DNA of 64,000 nt from Candidozyma auris. Its lineage: Eukaryota > Ascomycota > Pichiomycetes > Serinales > Metschnikowiaceae. Shown here piece by piece: positions 9,801 to 18,900 of this stretch. Every line of letters begins with the position of its first letter. Within the stretch, counting starts at the first letter, position 1. The stretch is from NCBI RefSeq assembly GCF_003013715.1, contig NC_072818.1, positions 1-64,000 of the forward strand. The letters run 5' to 3'. A program made the position numbers and the translations under genes. The notes under the pieces were generated by a model. It had not been told where the DNA came from and ran no database searches. It saw only the letters and a list, made by a program, of their open reading frames with translations.

Positions 9801-12146
9801 TTCCACGATAACTGTCTCGGTACCTCCAGAAGGAGCAGGTATAGTTTCTGTCGTGGTGATGCTTCCAGTCCAGGTTTTTGTGATAGTAGTAACTGGAGTG
9901 GGAACCTCGATGACTAGAGTGTCAGTTCCACCAGAGGTTGTTGCATGGTCAGTCCTAGTGGAAGTAACAGTACCCGTCCAAGTGGAGTAGATTGTGGTGG
10001 TTGGAGTAGGAACCTCTACAACCACAGTCTCAGTACCCCCTGAGGGAGCTGGGATTGTTCTTGTGGTGGTGATGCTGCCAGTGTACGTGGATGTGACAGT
10101 AGTCACTGGAGTAGGAACATCAACTATAATTGTTTCTGTACCACCCGAAGGAGCTGGAATGGTTTCTGTCTGAGTTGTTGTTCCAGTCCAGGTTCTGGTG
10201 ATGGTGGTAACAGGAGTTGGCACCTCTACAATTACAGTGCCTGTACCTCCAGAAGGAGCAGGCTGAGTCTCTGTGGTGGAGACGCTGCCAGTCCAGGTTT
10301 TGGTGATAGTGGTGTATGGGGTAGGCACATCCACGACAACCGTTTGGGTTCCGCCGGAAGGAGCAGGCAAAGTTTCAGTTTGAGAGGTTGTTCCCGTCCA
10401 AGTTCTCGTGATTGTAGTGGTTGGAGTAGGAACTTCCACAACAATCGTCTGAGTGCCAGAGACGAACGGTTCAGTGACAACGGTTGTGTAAGAACCTGTC
10501 CAGGTTTTGGTGATAACGGTTACGGGGGTTGGAACTTCAATGAAGACGGTATCGGTGCCTCCAGGAGAAGACGCAGGAATGGTACGTGTGGTGGTTTCAG
10601 TACCTGTCCAGGTCGAGTAGATAGTGGTGGAGGGGGTAGGAACATCGATGACGACGGTCTCTGTTCCTCCCGGCTTTGCTGGAATAGTCTCTGTGCTTGT
10701 CACAGATCCAGTCCATGTTCTGGTGACAGTAGTAACAGGTGTAGGAACATCAACAATCACGGTAGCGGTACCACCAGAGGGGGCTGGGATTATTTCCGTA
10801 GAAGTGACGGTGCCAGTCCAGGTTCTGGTGACGGTGGTCGTAGGAGTAGGAACCTCGACGACAACGGTATTGGTTCCACCAGAGGAGGAAGCGGGCACAG
10901 TGATGGTTTCTGTGGTGGATCCCGTCCAAGTGGAAGTGATGGTAGTGGTTGGAGTAGGTACATCGATGGAGATGATTCTGGTGCCGCTTTTGGTTGTAGT
11001 ATGGGTAGTTGCCACGGAGTCAGTGCCCGTGTGGGTCACTGTAGACACAGAGATGGGGACTGAGACCACGATTGTGTTTGTAGAAGTACCAGTGCTTGTG
11101 ACCACAGCGGTGGTGGTGATGTCTGGATCGGTGACGGTGGTCACAACCACAGGCTTGAAATCACCGCCAGATCCAGTGTTTCCATTGTTGTACATGACCC
11201 ATGCTATCAGCAGCTGGCCCAGCTGCCTTCTTCCACCACACACGAAATTGTAGGAGTATGTGTTCAGCGATCTGAAGGAAGCAACGTTTGGGATGGCAGC
11301 ATTGATGTTGATGTAAGGTCTAAATCCAGCAGGTAAGTTACTGAACGATACAGTGGCTTGATACGACGAACATGAATCGATGTTGACGCCAATCTTCTCA
11401 GCAGTCTTGGGAAAATACCAATCGTTGACTTGGTCCGTGATAGCACCAGCAAGAGATGAACAGTCAAATCCCACACCTGGAGAAGGGTTGGAGATTTCGA
11501 GTCTACCGTACTGACCATCATATGGGCACAGTGGACCCATGAGGTAGTGCTGGTTGATGTTGAGAGAGACCATCTTCCTTAATCCATAGACTCCGTTTTC
11601 AGGAGAGCCCTGAATTATGCTTGAAGCACCGGGGTTGAAGTCTACAGTGGTTGAGAACGATTTATCGCCATCTGACCATGTGACAGTGTTCTGACCACTT
11701 TTCCAGACACCAGCGGCTTCCAAGTTAACTTCATCAGAGGTGGATCCGGCGTTGAAGGTGAAGGGGAATGTAACGTCACCGGTGAAAGTCCCAGCATTTG
11801 CGGCAGCAGCAGTGGCAGTACACTGCACCTCAGAGTAGCCCACGATGTTTTCGCCTGAGTACAAATTACAGTTGGCAACGACTTGACCTCCCGCGGTCAA
11901 TTGCAAAGTGTTGCTTGAACTGGTGAACTTATACACGTAGGGCATGTGCAAAGTGAAAGTGTCGCCTTCTTGGACACCCATGGCAGGCTTAATTTCCCAC
12001 AGCACAGTGGCGTGCCACGAGGGTTGTTCAGGTCTTCTGTTATCGCTGGGTGTGATGGACTTGATACCATTAAACACACCCAGCTGCAACTTAGCGACGG
12101 CGCCGGCAACAGCGAGCGACACGGCAGCAAGCGAAGCAAGTTTCAT
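6828..12146 (-). CDS. ALS: ALS-family GPI-anchored adhesin with about 30 tandem repeats
   Basis: A cell-wall adhesin of 1,772 residues. The ATG at 12146 is chosen because it starts a signal peptide (MKLASLAAVSLAVAGAVA); the frame continues upstream but is mostly promoter. Residues about 19-320 match the Als N-terminal immunoglobulin-like binding region: GVFNGIKSI near the start, several paired Cys, and NTYSYNFVCGG near the end. A Thr-rich segment follows, then about 22 units of 35 residues and 8 of 39 residues, each centred on TWTG. After these come a Ser/Thr/Pro stalk with short NGPxxHT-type repeats and a hydrophobic C-terminus (VVAVAIPLFHLMF), a GPI signal. Family role: binding to host proteins and surfaces, and aggregation. 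C. auris is known to carry a subtelomeric ALS gene; this may be that gene, but I cannot prove it. Copy number of the repeats may be misassembled. Confidence 0.95.
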   Translation of the reverse strand: MKLASLAAVSLAVAGAVAKLQLGVFNGIKSITPSDNRRPEQPSWHATVLWEIKPAMGVQEGDTFTLHMPYVYKFTSSSNTLQLTAGGQVVANCNLYSGENIVGYSEVQCTATAAAANAGTFTGDVTFPFTFNAGSTSDEVNLEAAGVWKSGQNTVTWSDGDKSFSTTVDFNPGASSIIQGSPENGVYGLRKMVSLNINQHYLMGPLCPYDGQYGRLEISNPSPGVGFDCSSLAGAITDQVNDWYFPKTAEKIGVNIDSCSSYQATVSFSNLPAGFRPYININAAIPNVASFRSLNTYSYNFVCGGRRQLGQLLIAWVMYNNGNTGSGGDFKPVVVTTVTDPDITTTAVVTSTGTSTNTIVVSVPISVSTVTHTGTDSVATTHTTTKSGTRIISIDVPTPTTTITSTWTGSTTETITVPASSSGGTNTVVVEVPTPTTTVTRTWTGTVTSTEIIPAPSGGTATVIVDVPTPVTTVTRTWTGSVTSTETIPAKPGGTETVVIDVPTPSTTIYSTWTGTETTTRTIPASSPGGTDTVFIEVPTPVTVITKTWTGSYTTVVTEPFVSGTQTIVVEVPTPTTTITRTWTGTTSQTETLPAPSGGTQTVVVDVPTPYTTITKTWTGSVSTTETQPAPSGGTGTVIVEVPTPVTTITRTWTGTTTQTETIPAPSGGTETIIVDVPTPVTTVTSTYTGSITTTRTIPAPSGGTETVVVEVPTPTTTIYSTWTGTVTSTRTDHATTSGGTDTLVIEVPTPVTTITKTWTGSITTTETIPAPSGGTETVIVEVPTPVTTITRTWTGSVTTTETLTAPSGGTETVIIDVPTPVTTITRTWTGTTTQTETLPAPSGGTETIIIDVPTPVTTITRTWTGSVTSTETLTAPSGGTETVIIDVPTPVTTITKTWTGSVTTTETIPAPSGGTETVIIDVPTPVTTFTRTWTGTSTQTETIPAPSGGTETVIIDVPTPVTTITRTWTGSTTTTETIPAETGGTETVIIDVPTPVTTVTKTWTGSITTTETIPAQSGGTETVVVEVPTPTTTIWSTWTGTETATRTVPASTSGGTDTVIVEVPTPVTVITKTWTGSYTTVVTEPFESGTQTIVVEVPTPTTTVTSTWTGTTTAVTTIPATSSGGTDTVVVQVPTPMTTITKTWTGTVTTTETLPTVSGETVTVVVDVPSQYTTLTSTWTGTSTRTITEPPSGSDTVGTVVVEVPPTSTAYTTLTSTWTGSTTRIFTEPPAGSDTVGTIVVEVPQTSTEYSTVTSTWTGSVTTTVTHPPTGSDTVGTVVVEVPQTSTEYTTLTSTWTGSVTTTVTYPPSGSDTVGTVVVEIPKTSTDFTTLTSTWTGTTTRTLTNPPAGSDSVGTVVVEVPSTSTDYTTLTSTWTGSSTTTLTISPSGSDTVGTVVVEVPSTFTDFTTLTSTWTGSVTTTLTIPPSGSGTVGTIVVEVPSTSTDYTTLTSTWTGSITRTLTKPPAGSDTVGTVVVEVPSTTGPRTPWNWNSTWVPPRTLSSSSTAIDASTTPNVAISSSETTVPGANRPPTSNIISFSGPNGPTTSPDTLNPTTSPDVSGPTTTPSSTSSPPNGPGAHTNPVSNSPGVDTFPTPNGPDAHTTPVSNVPGAHTSPVPNGPGGDTFTIPNGPSIESISSSTTSIATASESPSSTQGVPGGPLAIPGSPVGPSGGNSGPSVTPQPSAPTGAPGSKDSSTSVGGTSSEVCYKGNCITVSSSPLVPTQSQSASNSPVIQTYPESNTPVVSLYAGLAPAVKISGVVAVAIPLFHLMF
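7250..7440 (-). repeat. Short degenerate NGP/HT-PVS repeats in the ALS stalk
   Basis: A run of 10-11 residue units near the C-terminus, such as NGPGAHTNPVS, NGPDAHTTPVS and NVPGAHTSPVP, encoded by GC-rich near-repeats (GGGCCGTTTGGA, CAGGATTTGTGTGAGC). Distinct from the main TWTG array and probably an independently expanding stalk segment. Confidence 0.8.
7718..10961 (-). repeat. ALS tandem repeat array, 105 bp and 117 bp units
   Basis: About 30 in-frame units. In protein order, the first 22 are 34-36 residues (typically PTPVTTITRTWTG then a Thr-rich arm, PAPSGGTE and a VVVEV-type strand). The last eight are about 39 residues and begin PxTSTxYTTLTSTWTG with GSDTVGTVVVEV. Units 4-5 and 19-20 are near copies of each other (both contain SYTTVVTEPF). 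Classical C. albicans ALS repeats are 36 residues with a different consensus. Boundaries are approximate. Confidence 0.92.
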
Positions 12147-12203
12147 GAAAGATGATGGGAAACAAGGTGAAGGAAAGTGGAAATTGTGGGAATTTTTCCC
12201 TAA

Positions 12204-12209
12204 TTTATA
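12204..12209 (-). promoter_or_regulatory. TATA box of the ALS gene
   Basis: TATAAA on the minus strand, 58 bp upstream of the chosen ATG at 12146. It supports that start over the upstream extension of the frame. Confidence 0.6.
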
Positions 12210-15200
12210 GATAGCTAGGGAGTGGCACTCCGACAAGAGGATTTTCCGAATTTTCTCAAAAAGTGAGGTTTTTGCAGCCGCTATGCCCGCACCAACGAAG
12301 CGTTGGCGGCAAAGCAGCAGATGCGTTTGCAGCAACCATGGAAAGGATAAGAATAGACAATCCCGGAATAGGCTTCCACCGTGGATAACTTCCCAGACAT
12401 TGCTGTGCACAATTGCAAATTTCCATGTCGAATCCGCAAATAGCAGCACCCACAGGACCCTCTGCAGCGAACACCGCAGCAGCCTCACCACCCACAGATA
12501 CCGATCCCTGCTTGCTACAATGGACAAAGAACGAGGCAGAAGAAATGTGGAAATTAAATAAATTAGAGCACTACGTGATGAATAAAGTGTCCTCGTGTGG
12601 TGCTCTTCTTTCACAATTTACCCTCTGGCAGCTCCCGTCTCGTGGTGAGTTATCTGTAATTTTCCGGCAGTGTACGCACGAGTGCTTACTTTCCTCGCTT
12701 GCCGTGCTCGCCTAATCTGCGACTCGGCCAGAATACGGAAACAAGGAAGAATGACTGGCGTTTACGGCGATTGCACCGGCAATGCTGTTCCGTGGCCACT
12801 TTGGTGATTAGGTGACCAGCCAATGACCATTGACTAAGCAGAGTACATTTTATTGTCAGGGCAAAGACCAGCGAGACCAGAAAACGCCAATCAACGCAAT
12901 GCATTTACATTTAGTCGATGGCAAACTAAGACAGGAAACCAGGGGGAGCAACTGATAAGAATAGGGGGCTAGGAGCCCAGAGAATGGGTGGGACCGTGTC
13001 TGGGTGCAAATAGCCCATTCACACCCTGGTATCTTGTAGCTGCAAAACGGGCAATTATTCAGGAAATCGAACGTTTGAAAGGCTCTCCGAAACCGGCCAA
13101 ATTGGGTCAACCGATAGCGCTGTCAATTTCTCCGTTTGCCAATGGCTTTGGTCGCTCGTGTATGCGAGGAGCGAGTGCTTGTAGATCTTTTGTCTTTGTG
13201 CCTAAGACTTGTCGAGTGTGCAGAGTTCTTTAAAGACTAAAAATCTTGTTCTGGTGGCTTACGACCTTTCAAAACACTTAAAACTATCAAATGAGCCATT
13301 TAACTCGCTAAGCCTACAACTAAAGCGTTTCTGAAAGCTCTTTGATTATCAAAGGTTCTCGCTTAGCCTCGTTGTGCTGTTTAAAGCTCACTGCAGTTGC
13401 CGAGGATCGCCGGGTGATTATTTTTTCCACCTCCCTCGCCAGACGCACTCGAACACTTACTCATGCACAGAACCTCTGCCGAGCCCTCCAATAGGTGCCC
13501 CAGACCTCTTCCACGCCTCTCTTCACAATGGCCGGCGCATTGAAAGTGCCGAAGACGGCCAATTTTAGTAAGAAATACGATCACAAAAACACAACCATGT
13601 ATCGAATTGGAGGAGGATTTTCTTCGCCCTTGCAATGAAAAATGGGTCGCCCATCGATGCGGCCCATTGTTTTCATTTTTGGCCACATCCCAGGAAAGAT
13701 CTGAGGGTGTTTCCCATCTGGGCTGCCACGGGTGCAATAAGGTTTCAAAAGGGGCGGCGCCCGCAAGCGGAATAGTGTCCAACTCGAGCCCTCCCCGGGG
13801 TTCCTCCAGCTTCTTCCAGGCGTATGGGCCTCGGCTTCCATGCCAAGAGGCTAATGTGGGGCCGTTGTTGCCTGGCTGCAAAGAAAAGCAAAGAAAAGAG
13901 GGTGACCGGTGTCCACATTTGATGTGTCTTGTGCAATTGGCAACAAGCGCACCGTCTGATTGACTGGATTCGCCCGGATCAACCCTGGGGCCCCCTCTCC
14001 GAAGACTCTCTGGCGTGTGGGCATCGCGCCTCGCTTACGAGAGTTTTAATCATCGCTGCATGATGTATCCAGGTGCCTCGATAAAAGCTACACTTTCAAC
14101 ACCTTTGCAAATAATATTAGCCTTTCGGCCAATCACAACGCCACATTTGTCTTACCTCTACATTGCAGTGACTCCCGAACTCCGCGGACAACCACTTACA
14201 GAATGTGAATCTCTATATTCACCCCCGCAGTAGTACTAACGTAGGTTATGAGCGTCTCACCGTTTGTCCTCTGCCTCGTTTGCCAGACCCTTAGGCATAA
14301 CCGCTTCTATGATTGGGCGAGACGCTGTGGGTTTGTGACTCAAAGTCGCCCAAGGCTTTTTCGCCGGCGAGCCTGCTCAGCGCGATCAGACCTATGCCAT
14401 AATCCAGCTAGACCCAGGCCTGCCCCAGGATCTCGCACTGGCCAAAATTGCCTTTAAACTCTGACTGTGGAACTTTAGACTCTGGGGCACATTGCCTCAT
14501 AACCATGATCTAAAATTTAGCCACGTCGTTTGTAACCCCTATTAATGCCGCTATTTGCTAACCCCTATTTCGATTCCTCCTACGTCCAAACCAAATCTCC
14601 TAACCAATTCTTTCAATAAAGTGAGTTTGCTACTGCCTGTGCATGAAGGGTATAGGCAGCTGAGCGTCGATGGAGTCCCTGTGACTGTGGGAGCCCTAAG
14701 TCGCCTGCAAGTGGGCCGCGCATTTGGAATCCTTCCCGGGACCCTTCTTGGTTTTTGCTGCTGCCTAGCCGGGCTACTTTTCTCTATTGTCTCAACATCT
14801 TCTCTACAGTGTACTTTCTACCTATTTGACTGAGTAAACTTTTTCCTCTTGGATAACTTGAGTGGCCGAACGAGATTCTGTTCCCATCTACGCCGCTCTT
14901 ATATTCACCTGCTTCTTGCTGTCAACAACCTGTGGCACGTATGTGAGTCGCTGCCCACCCTCCAAAAGTGGCAACTGAATGTGGCCCTATCTGTTTCCGA
15001 TCGACGGATCGTCTCAGGCGGAGGCATCAGCAAACACACTAGGCAGCTGCTTTACCTCGAACGTGTTGGACAAGCTTTTTCTTTTTGTTTCTTTTTTTTG
15101 GCGGTTGCTAGCCCTCTTGTTCTCTACTTCCAATGTTTCATAAGGTCGTCTCGAGAAAATAAGCAAGTTTCATCTGATCCCCACTACTGAGTCATGTAAT

Positions 15201-15359
15201 GCAATATTTTCAGGCGCTTTGCTTAAAATGTCTTATTCTCCACAAGTTCTAAGTGCTTTACTCTTTGCACTGCCCATTGCTTTATCACGATCAAAATTAT
15301 AGTTCCTTCAACTCTATTGTTACATAGTGATTTCCTCCGTTCCTTCCTCGTTCAAGTTA

Positions 15360-15390
15360 CACTTTTTTTTAAAAAAAAAATAAAAAAGTG
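15360..15390. repeat. Inverted repeat built on poly(dT)/poly(dA)
   Basis: CACTTTTTT at 15360-15368 is the exact reverse complement of AAAAAAGTG at 15382-15390, with an A-rich loop between. Such poly(dA:dT) tracts exclude nucleosomes in yeast and often mark promoters or origins. Function here is inferred only. Confidence 0.6.
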
Positions 15391-17914
15391 ATGTTTTCAC
15401 TACGCTTCTTTTCATCCCATTTTTTAAATTTTTTCAACGCCAATGTTGTCTCATCACTAGTAACCACTTTGTCTTCTAATCCGCTCGGCTATGCATCATC
15501 TGCTTCCCTCTTCGTAACATCCTATACCTCCTTTGTTGAGCATCATTCCGTGTTCTCATCAAATCCAACTTCGCAAGTGAGCCAATTGAGAGCCCATTTG
15601 CCATAGACTTGCCATTGCCATGTCCCGCTTCCTAAAGCTTATCCCATCCTTCTAGCTATCTGTTCCCTTCTGTCCTTCGGCTTGTCTGCGTTCGGACACT
15701 TTGGCGTACGCACATTCCGACTATTTCCGTATAGAAATTCCATCCTATCATAGACTTTTCCATTGCAAAATCTCACGCATCATGACATCCCTTGCGCCAT
15801 CTTTCATTTGCCGTGATCTAGGCTTAGGGCATTAGATTTAGTCTTCGTTGTATCATGCCCTCACCTCTGTGAATTCGTTCGAAGTAAATCTCCTTCACAT
15901 CTGATCTGTCTGCTTATTATACTTGAGTTCATTCCGAACGTATCCTTTCTTGAAGCTCAAATTCCAAGTTAAGAAAGAAGATCTCGCCAATACGAAACTC
16001 GATATACACCTCATAAGCAAGAATCTTTTAGAATTGCTGGGTTTCTCAATCCTGAGTCCAATATCGCACGTCAAACAAGAGAAGTTGGCCAGTTTGCAAG
16101 TCTTGTAAGGGTATAACAGAGTCGAAAAGGGTAAGCTGAGGAACAATGCCGGCAACTCTTCAGTGAGATATGAAATAGCAAGATTTCGAAGGCATTTTGT
16201 TAAAAACTTTATAATGCAAAGAGGCTTGAAAATCGAGGCAAAGGGAACTATGCTTGCATGAAGACCACCAGCGTTTTAGAGGGTAATTGGCTCCTTAACC
16301 TGATTGTTAGAGCGATAGTTAAATGGAGAAATTGGTGTCCTAATCGCTGGTGTGACTTTTTTTCAAAAGAATCACTATCGCTTACTTGGTGCTCAGCGGT
16401 TCTGATCTTCCTCAATGCATGGAAAGCTATTTCCTGAGAGCTTCAAAAGTTTACAAGATGAGAACAGTGCTCACCTAACAAGACATGAGAGGCTGGTATT
16501 CACGTGAATGGAGATGGTCATCTCATGTTTGTGGAGAATGACATTAGCAAATATCCGAGGTACAGAGACTCGCTAGAGGTAAGTTTGAGGATAGCTCTAA
16601 GTCATCCACAACTTAGTAGCATAGTTTGAGCCGAATAACGACCCCTGAGAGGATCCATTGGGCAAAATGTCTTTGTGTATCCTAGTTTCATCGCTCGGCT
16701 ACACATACATTTCGTTGCTGTGTCTTTCTGATTTCATTCTACGATCATGTTTTGCCACTTAGTCCTGTCACTAATAGCTGGGAAGGCTTGAATTGAGACT
16801 GACAAAAAACGATACTCAATATAGTGATTGCAAAAAATCATAAGTACTTTCATTGAATTCATTCTTACTCTCTGAAGGCATAGTCTAGTGAAACTATTGC
16901 AACGGGTGGTTGCGAAAGGTAAATACAAACGAATATCGGTGTCGAGTGCAGTTAGCAAATCACATATATAGCCATAAAATCAGAATCACCAGTCATCCAC
17001 AGAATTAGGGATTTGAAAGCATTTGGTTAGGAGTATCTATTAGGTGAGCAGCTTATTGAGTACATTTGTTGCGCTGATCAAGTTCAAAGGTCATTCAACT
17101 TTGGATCCCCACTGATTATCACTTCACCAAAGAAAAAGCAAATATACTATCACCAGCGACTTTGCAGAAACAAAGATATGCTCTTTTGACACCTCCTACA
17201 GTGCTTGTCTCAATAAGGTATTCTATCAGCGTGGGAACGCCACTAAGCAGACACTCTACAAGGCTTAGTCTTGCCCACAAGCCACTGCACACCCAATCAC
17301 GTAGCCCATACTGTCAAGAAGTTAAGCTTGTAGCCTACTTATTTGTGTAAACTGCAAAACATTACATAAATCCCACTGAAGTCCTTGTACAAGGAGGGAT
17401 TGGAAGTGTTATACGGTGCCCGACGCAGGCATACGGGATATCTCAGGCCGCTACGGATTATAAAGAGCTTTAGAGTCGCTCATAACAAGTCGGCCACAAC
17501 GGTCGGTACGTAAGCAACATCAGAAAGACTTTAAGTGCATGGGAACTGTGAGCTCTGACAAACCCTCCAAATATACTTACCAAGGCCAGGGAAGTGTAGG
17601 CAATGGCCAAATAATACGGAGCGGGAGGCATTTATGTAGTAAGTTACCACAAGTGGCAATGATGTCGTAGCACCTGAAACTTCCCAAAAAATACTCTCCT
17701 GAAGAAGCCTCCTTATTCTTCGAAAACCTACTTTCAGGCTCATTCCAGAATGACGTAAACGTCTGAACGCCGAATTATTACTGTGTGTGTCTGCGTGTCT
17801 CATCTGGGTCTTCTATGTTTGACCTGTGGCTGTACGGAAATCCGGCTGCAGATACTTGTGGCACATGAGACACCACAAATTACACAAAGAAAAGGAGGAC
17901 GCTACCGAATTTGT

Positions 17915-17952
17915 CCCGCCCAGCGTGGGTAGACCCGCCCAGCGTGGGCAGA
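17915..17952. repeat. 19 bp tandem duplication, GC-rich
   Basis: Two adjacent copies of CCCGCCCAGCGTGGG(T/C)AGA that differ at one base. Each contains a near-palindrome CCCAGCGTGGG, suggestive of paired factor-binding sites about 0.95 kb upstream of the MFS gene. Confidence 0.85.
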
Positions 17953-18795
17953 CCCGAAGGTGGGGTGATAATTTTACACTTTCCGTAAAACAAGGTATAA
18001 GTTCAAATTGGCGACTGTGACTTGCGATACGGAGGGTATTCAGAAAACGATGACGAGGGGGTGAGCCCCGGTTACAGCTACATGCAGCGACACACGCTAC
18101 AAAGGCTGATTTTTGATGTGACCCCATTTTCTTTTTGGCCGGGATTTTGCCCTTTGTTCCGGAACAATGTTCCGTACTGTTTTTCCGTTTGACAGAAATG
18201 CATTTTGCGCACTGTACCTTGATGGACTTCGAGACCTCGGAAAAATAGCCAGTTTACTCCAGCTTTTGCAGATATACATTGGACCAATAGAAAATTTTCT
18301 TAGAAATTGGAATTTCCGAGGTTCATTAGAGGCAGACCTTTTCGTTTCTACCAGCTTGAAAACCTATTTTGCATTGTACTGTTTGTTGCTGGCGTCTAGA
18401 ATGCGCTCTTTCTTCTTTCGTTGCTATCACAAAATGATGTAACATTGCTGGTGCGGATGCTGTGTGTAGTCAGGACCCTCGGCTGCAAAAGCGTGAAAAC
18501 ATGGAAAGGGGAAAACAGAGAATTGGAAAAGGTGGTTTCTGAGGAAAAGCAGGTTCAGATGCCGAATCTCTACTCTCTAGAAAATTAGGATTTTCTGGGT
18601 CAAGGTGGTTGTGGACGTTTGATCAATATCTCATCTTAGCAGCAAGCATCGCCAGCAGCAACCACTGCAAAAACAACGCAGATGGCATATCACGGAAAGA
18701 CTTTATGACGATTTTTTTTTATTATTACCTTGTTGAGCATTGGCCTTGTTTCGCACATCGGTTAACTTGCCTTGAAGATGCATTTGTAGCCAGAG

Positions 18796-18803
18796 TATAA
18801 ATA
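18796..18803 (+). promoter_or_regulatory. TATA box of the MFS gene
   Basis: TATAAATA lies about 100 bp before the ATG at 18901, normal spacing for a yeast TATA-containing, regulated promoter. Confidence 0.65.
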
Positions 18804-18900
18804 CTTTGCCCATCCCTCTAGCCACACACTCTGGTGATCAATATTCTATCCATTTGCAGCTTTGCATTGAGTTGAAACATTCCTTATATTTGCTTGCATT

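Larger units (their letters stand above)
12147..18900. other. 6.75 kb region with no supported gene, between ALS and the MFS gene
   Basis: It holds the upstream regions of both divergent flanking genes. No reading frame in it resembles a known protein; the longest are under 170 codons and overlap one another on both strands. Base composition changes along it: about 13.4-14.5 kb is comparatively GC-rich, about 15.2-15.95 kb is strongly depleted in G on the + strand, and 16.0-17.6 kb is mixed. It contains a poly(dT)/poly(dA) inverted repeat (15360-15390) and a 19 bp tandem duplication (17915-17952). It could hold long regulatory leaders or noncoding RNA. No tRNA or transposon relic is visible. 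Confidence 0.6.

Noticed and set aside
8110..11253. Many open frames opposite the ALS array, rich in Val and Glu (PVQVEVKVV type)
   Set aside because: They are shadows of the tandem repeat in other frames. Their composition follows the repeat codons and they have no independent signal or homologue.
12147..12614. 156-residue N-terminal extension of the ALS frame
   Set aside because: It covers the TATA box and promoter and has no homology. The ATG at 12146 begins a signal peptide, as needed for a secreted adhesin.
15391..15606. Short frame starting MFSLRFFSSHFLNFF, Ser/Phe-rich
   Set aside because: Explained by the pyrimidine-rich composition of the block. No known domain and no support beyond length.
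12147..18900. Regional centromere in the long gene-free stretch
   Set aside because: Such centromeres in related yeasts are gene-free and low in GC. Here part of the region is GC-rich and it adjoins a subtelomeric cassette. Not excluded, but unsupported.
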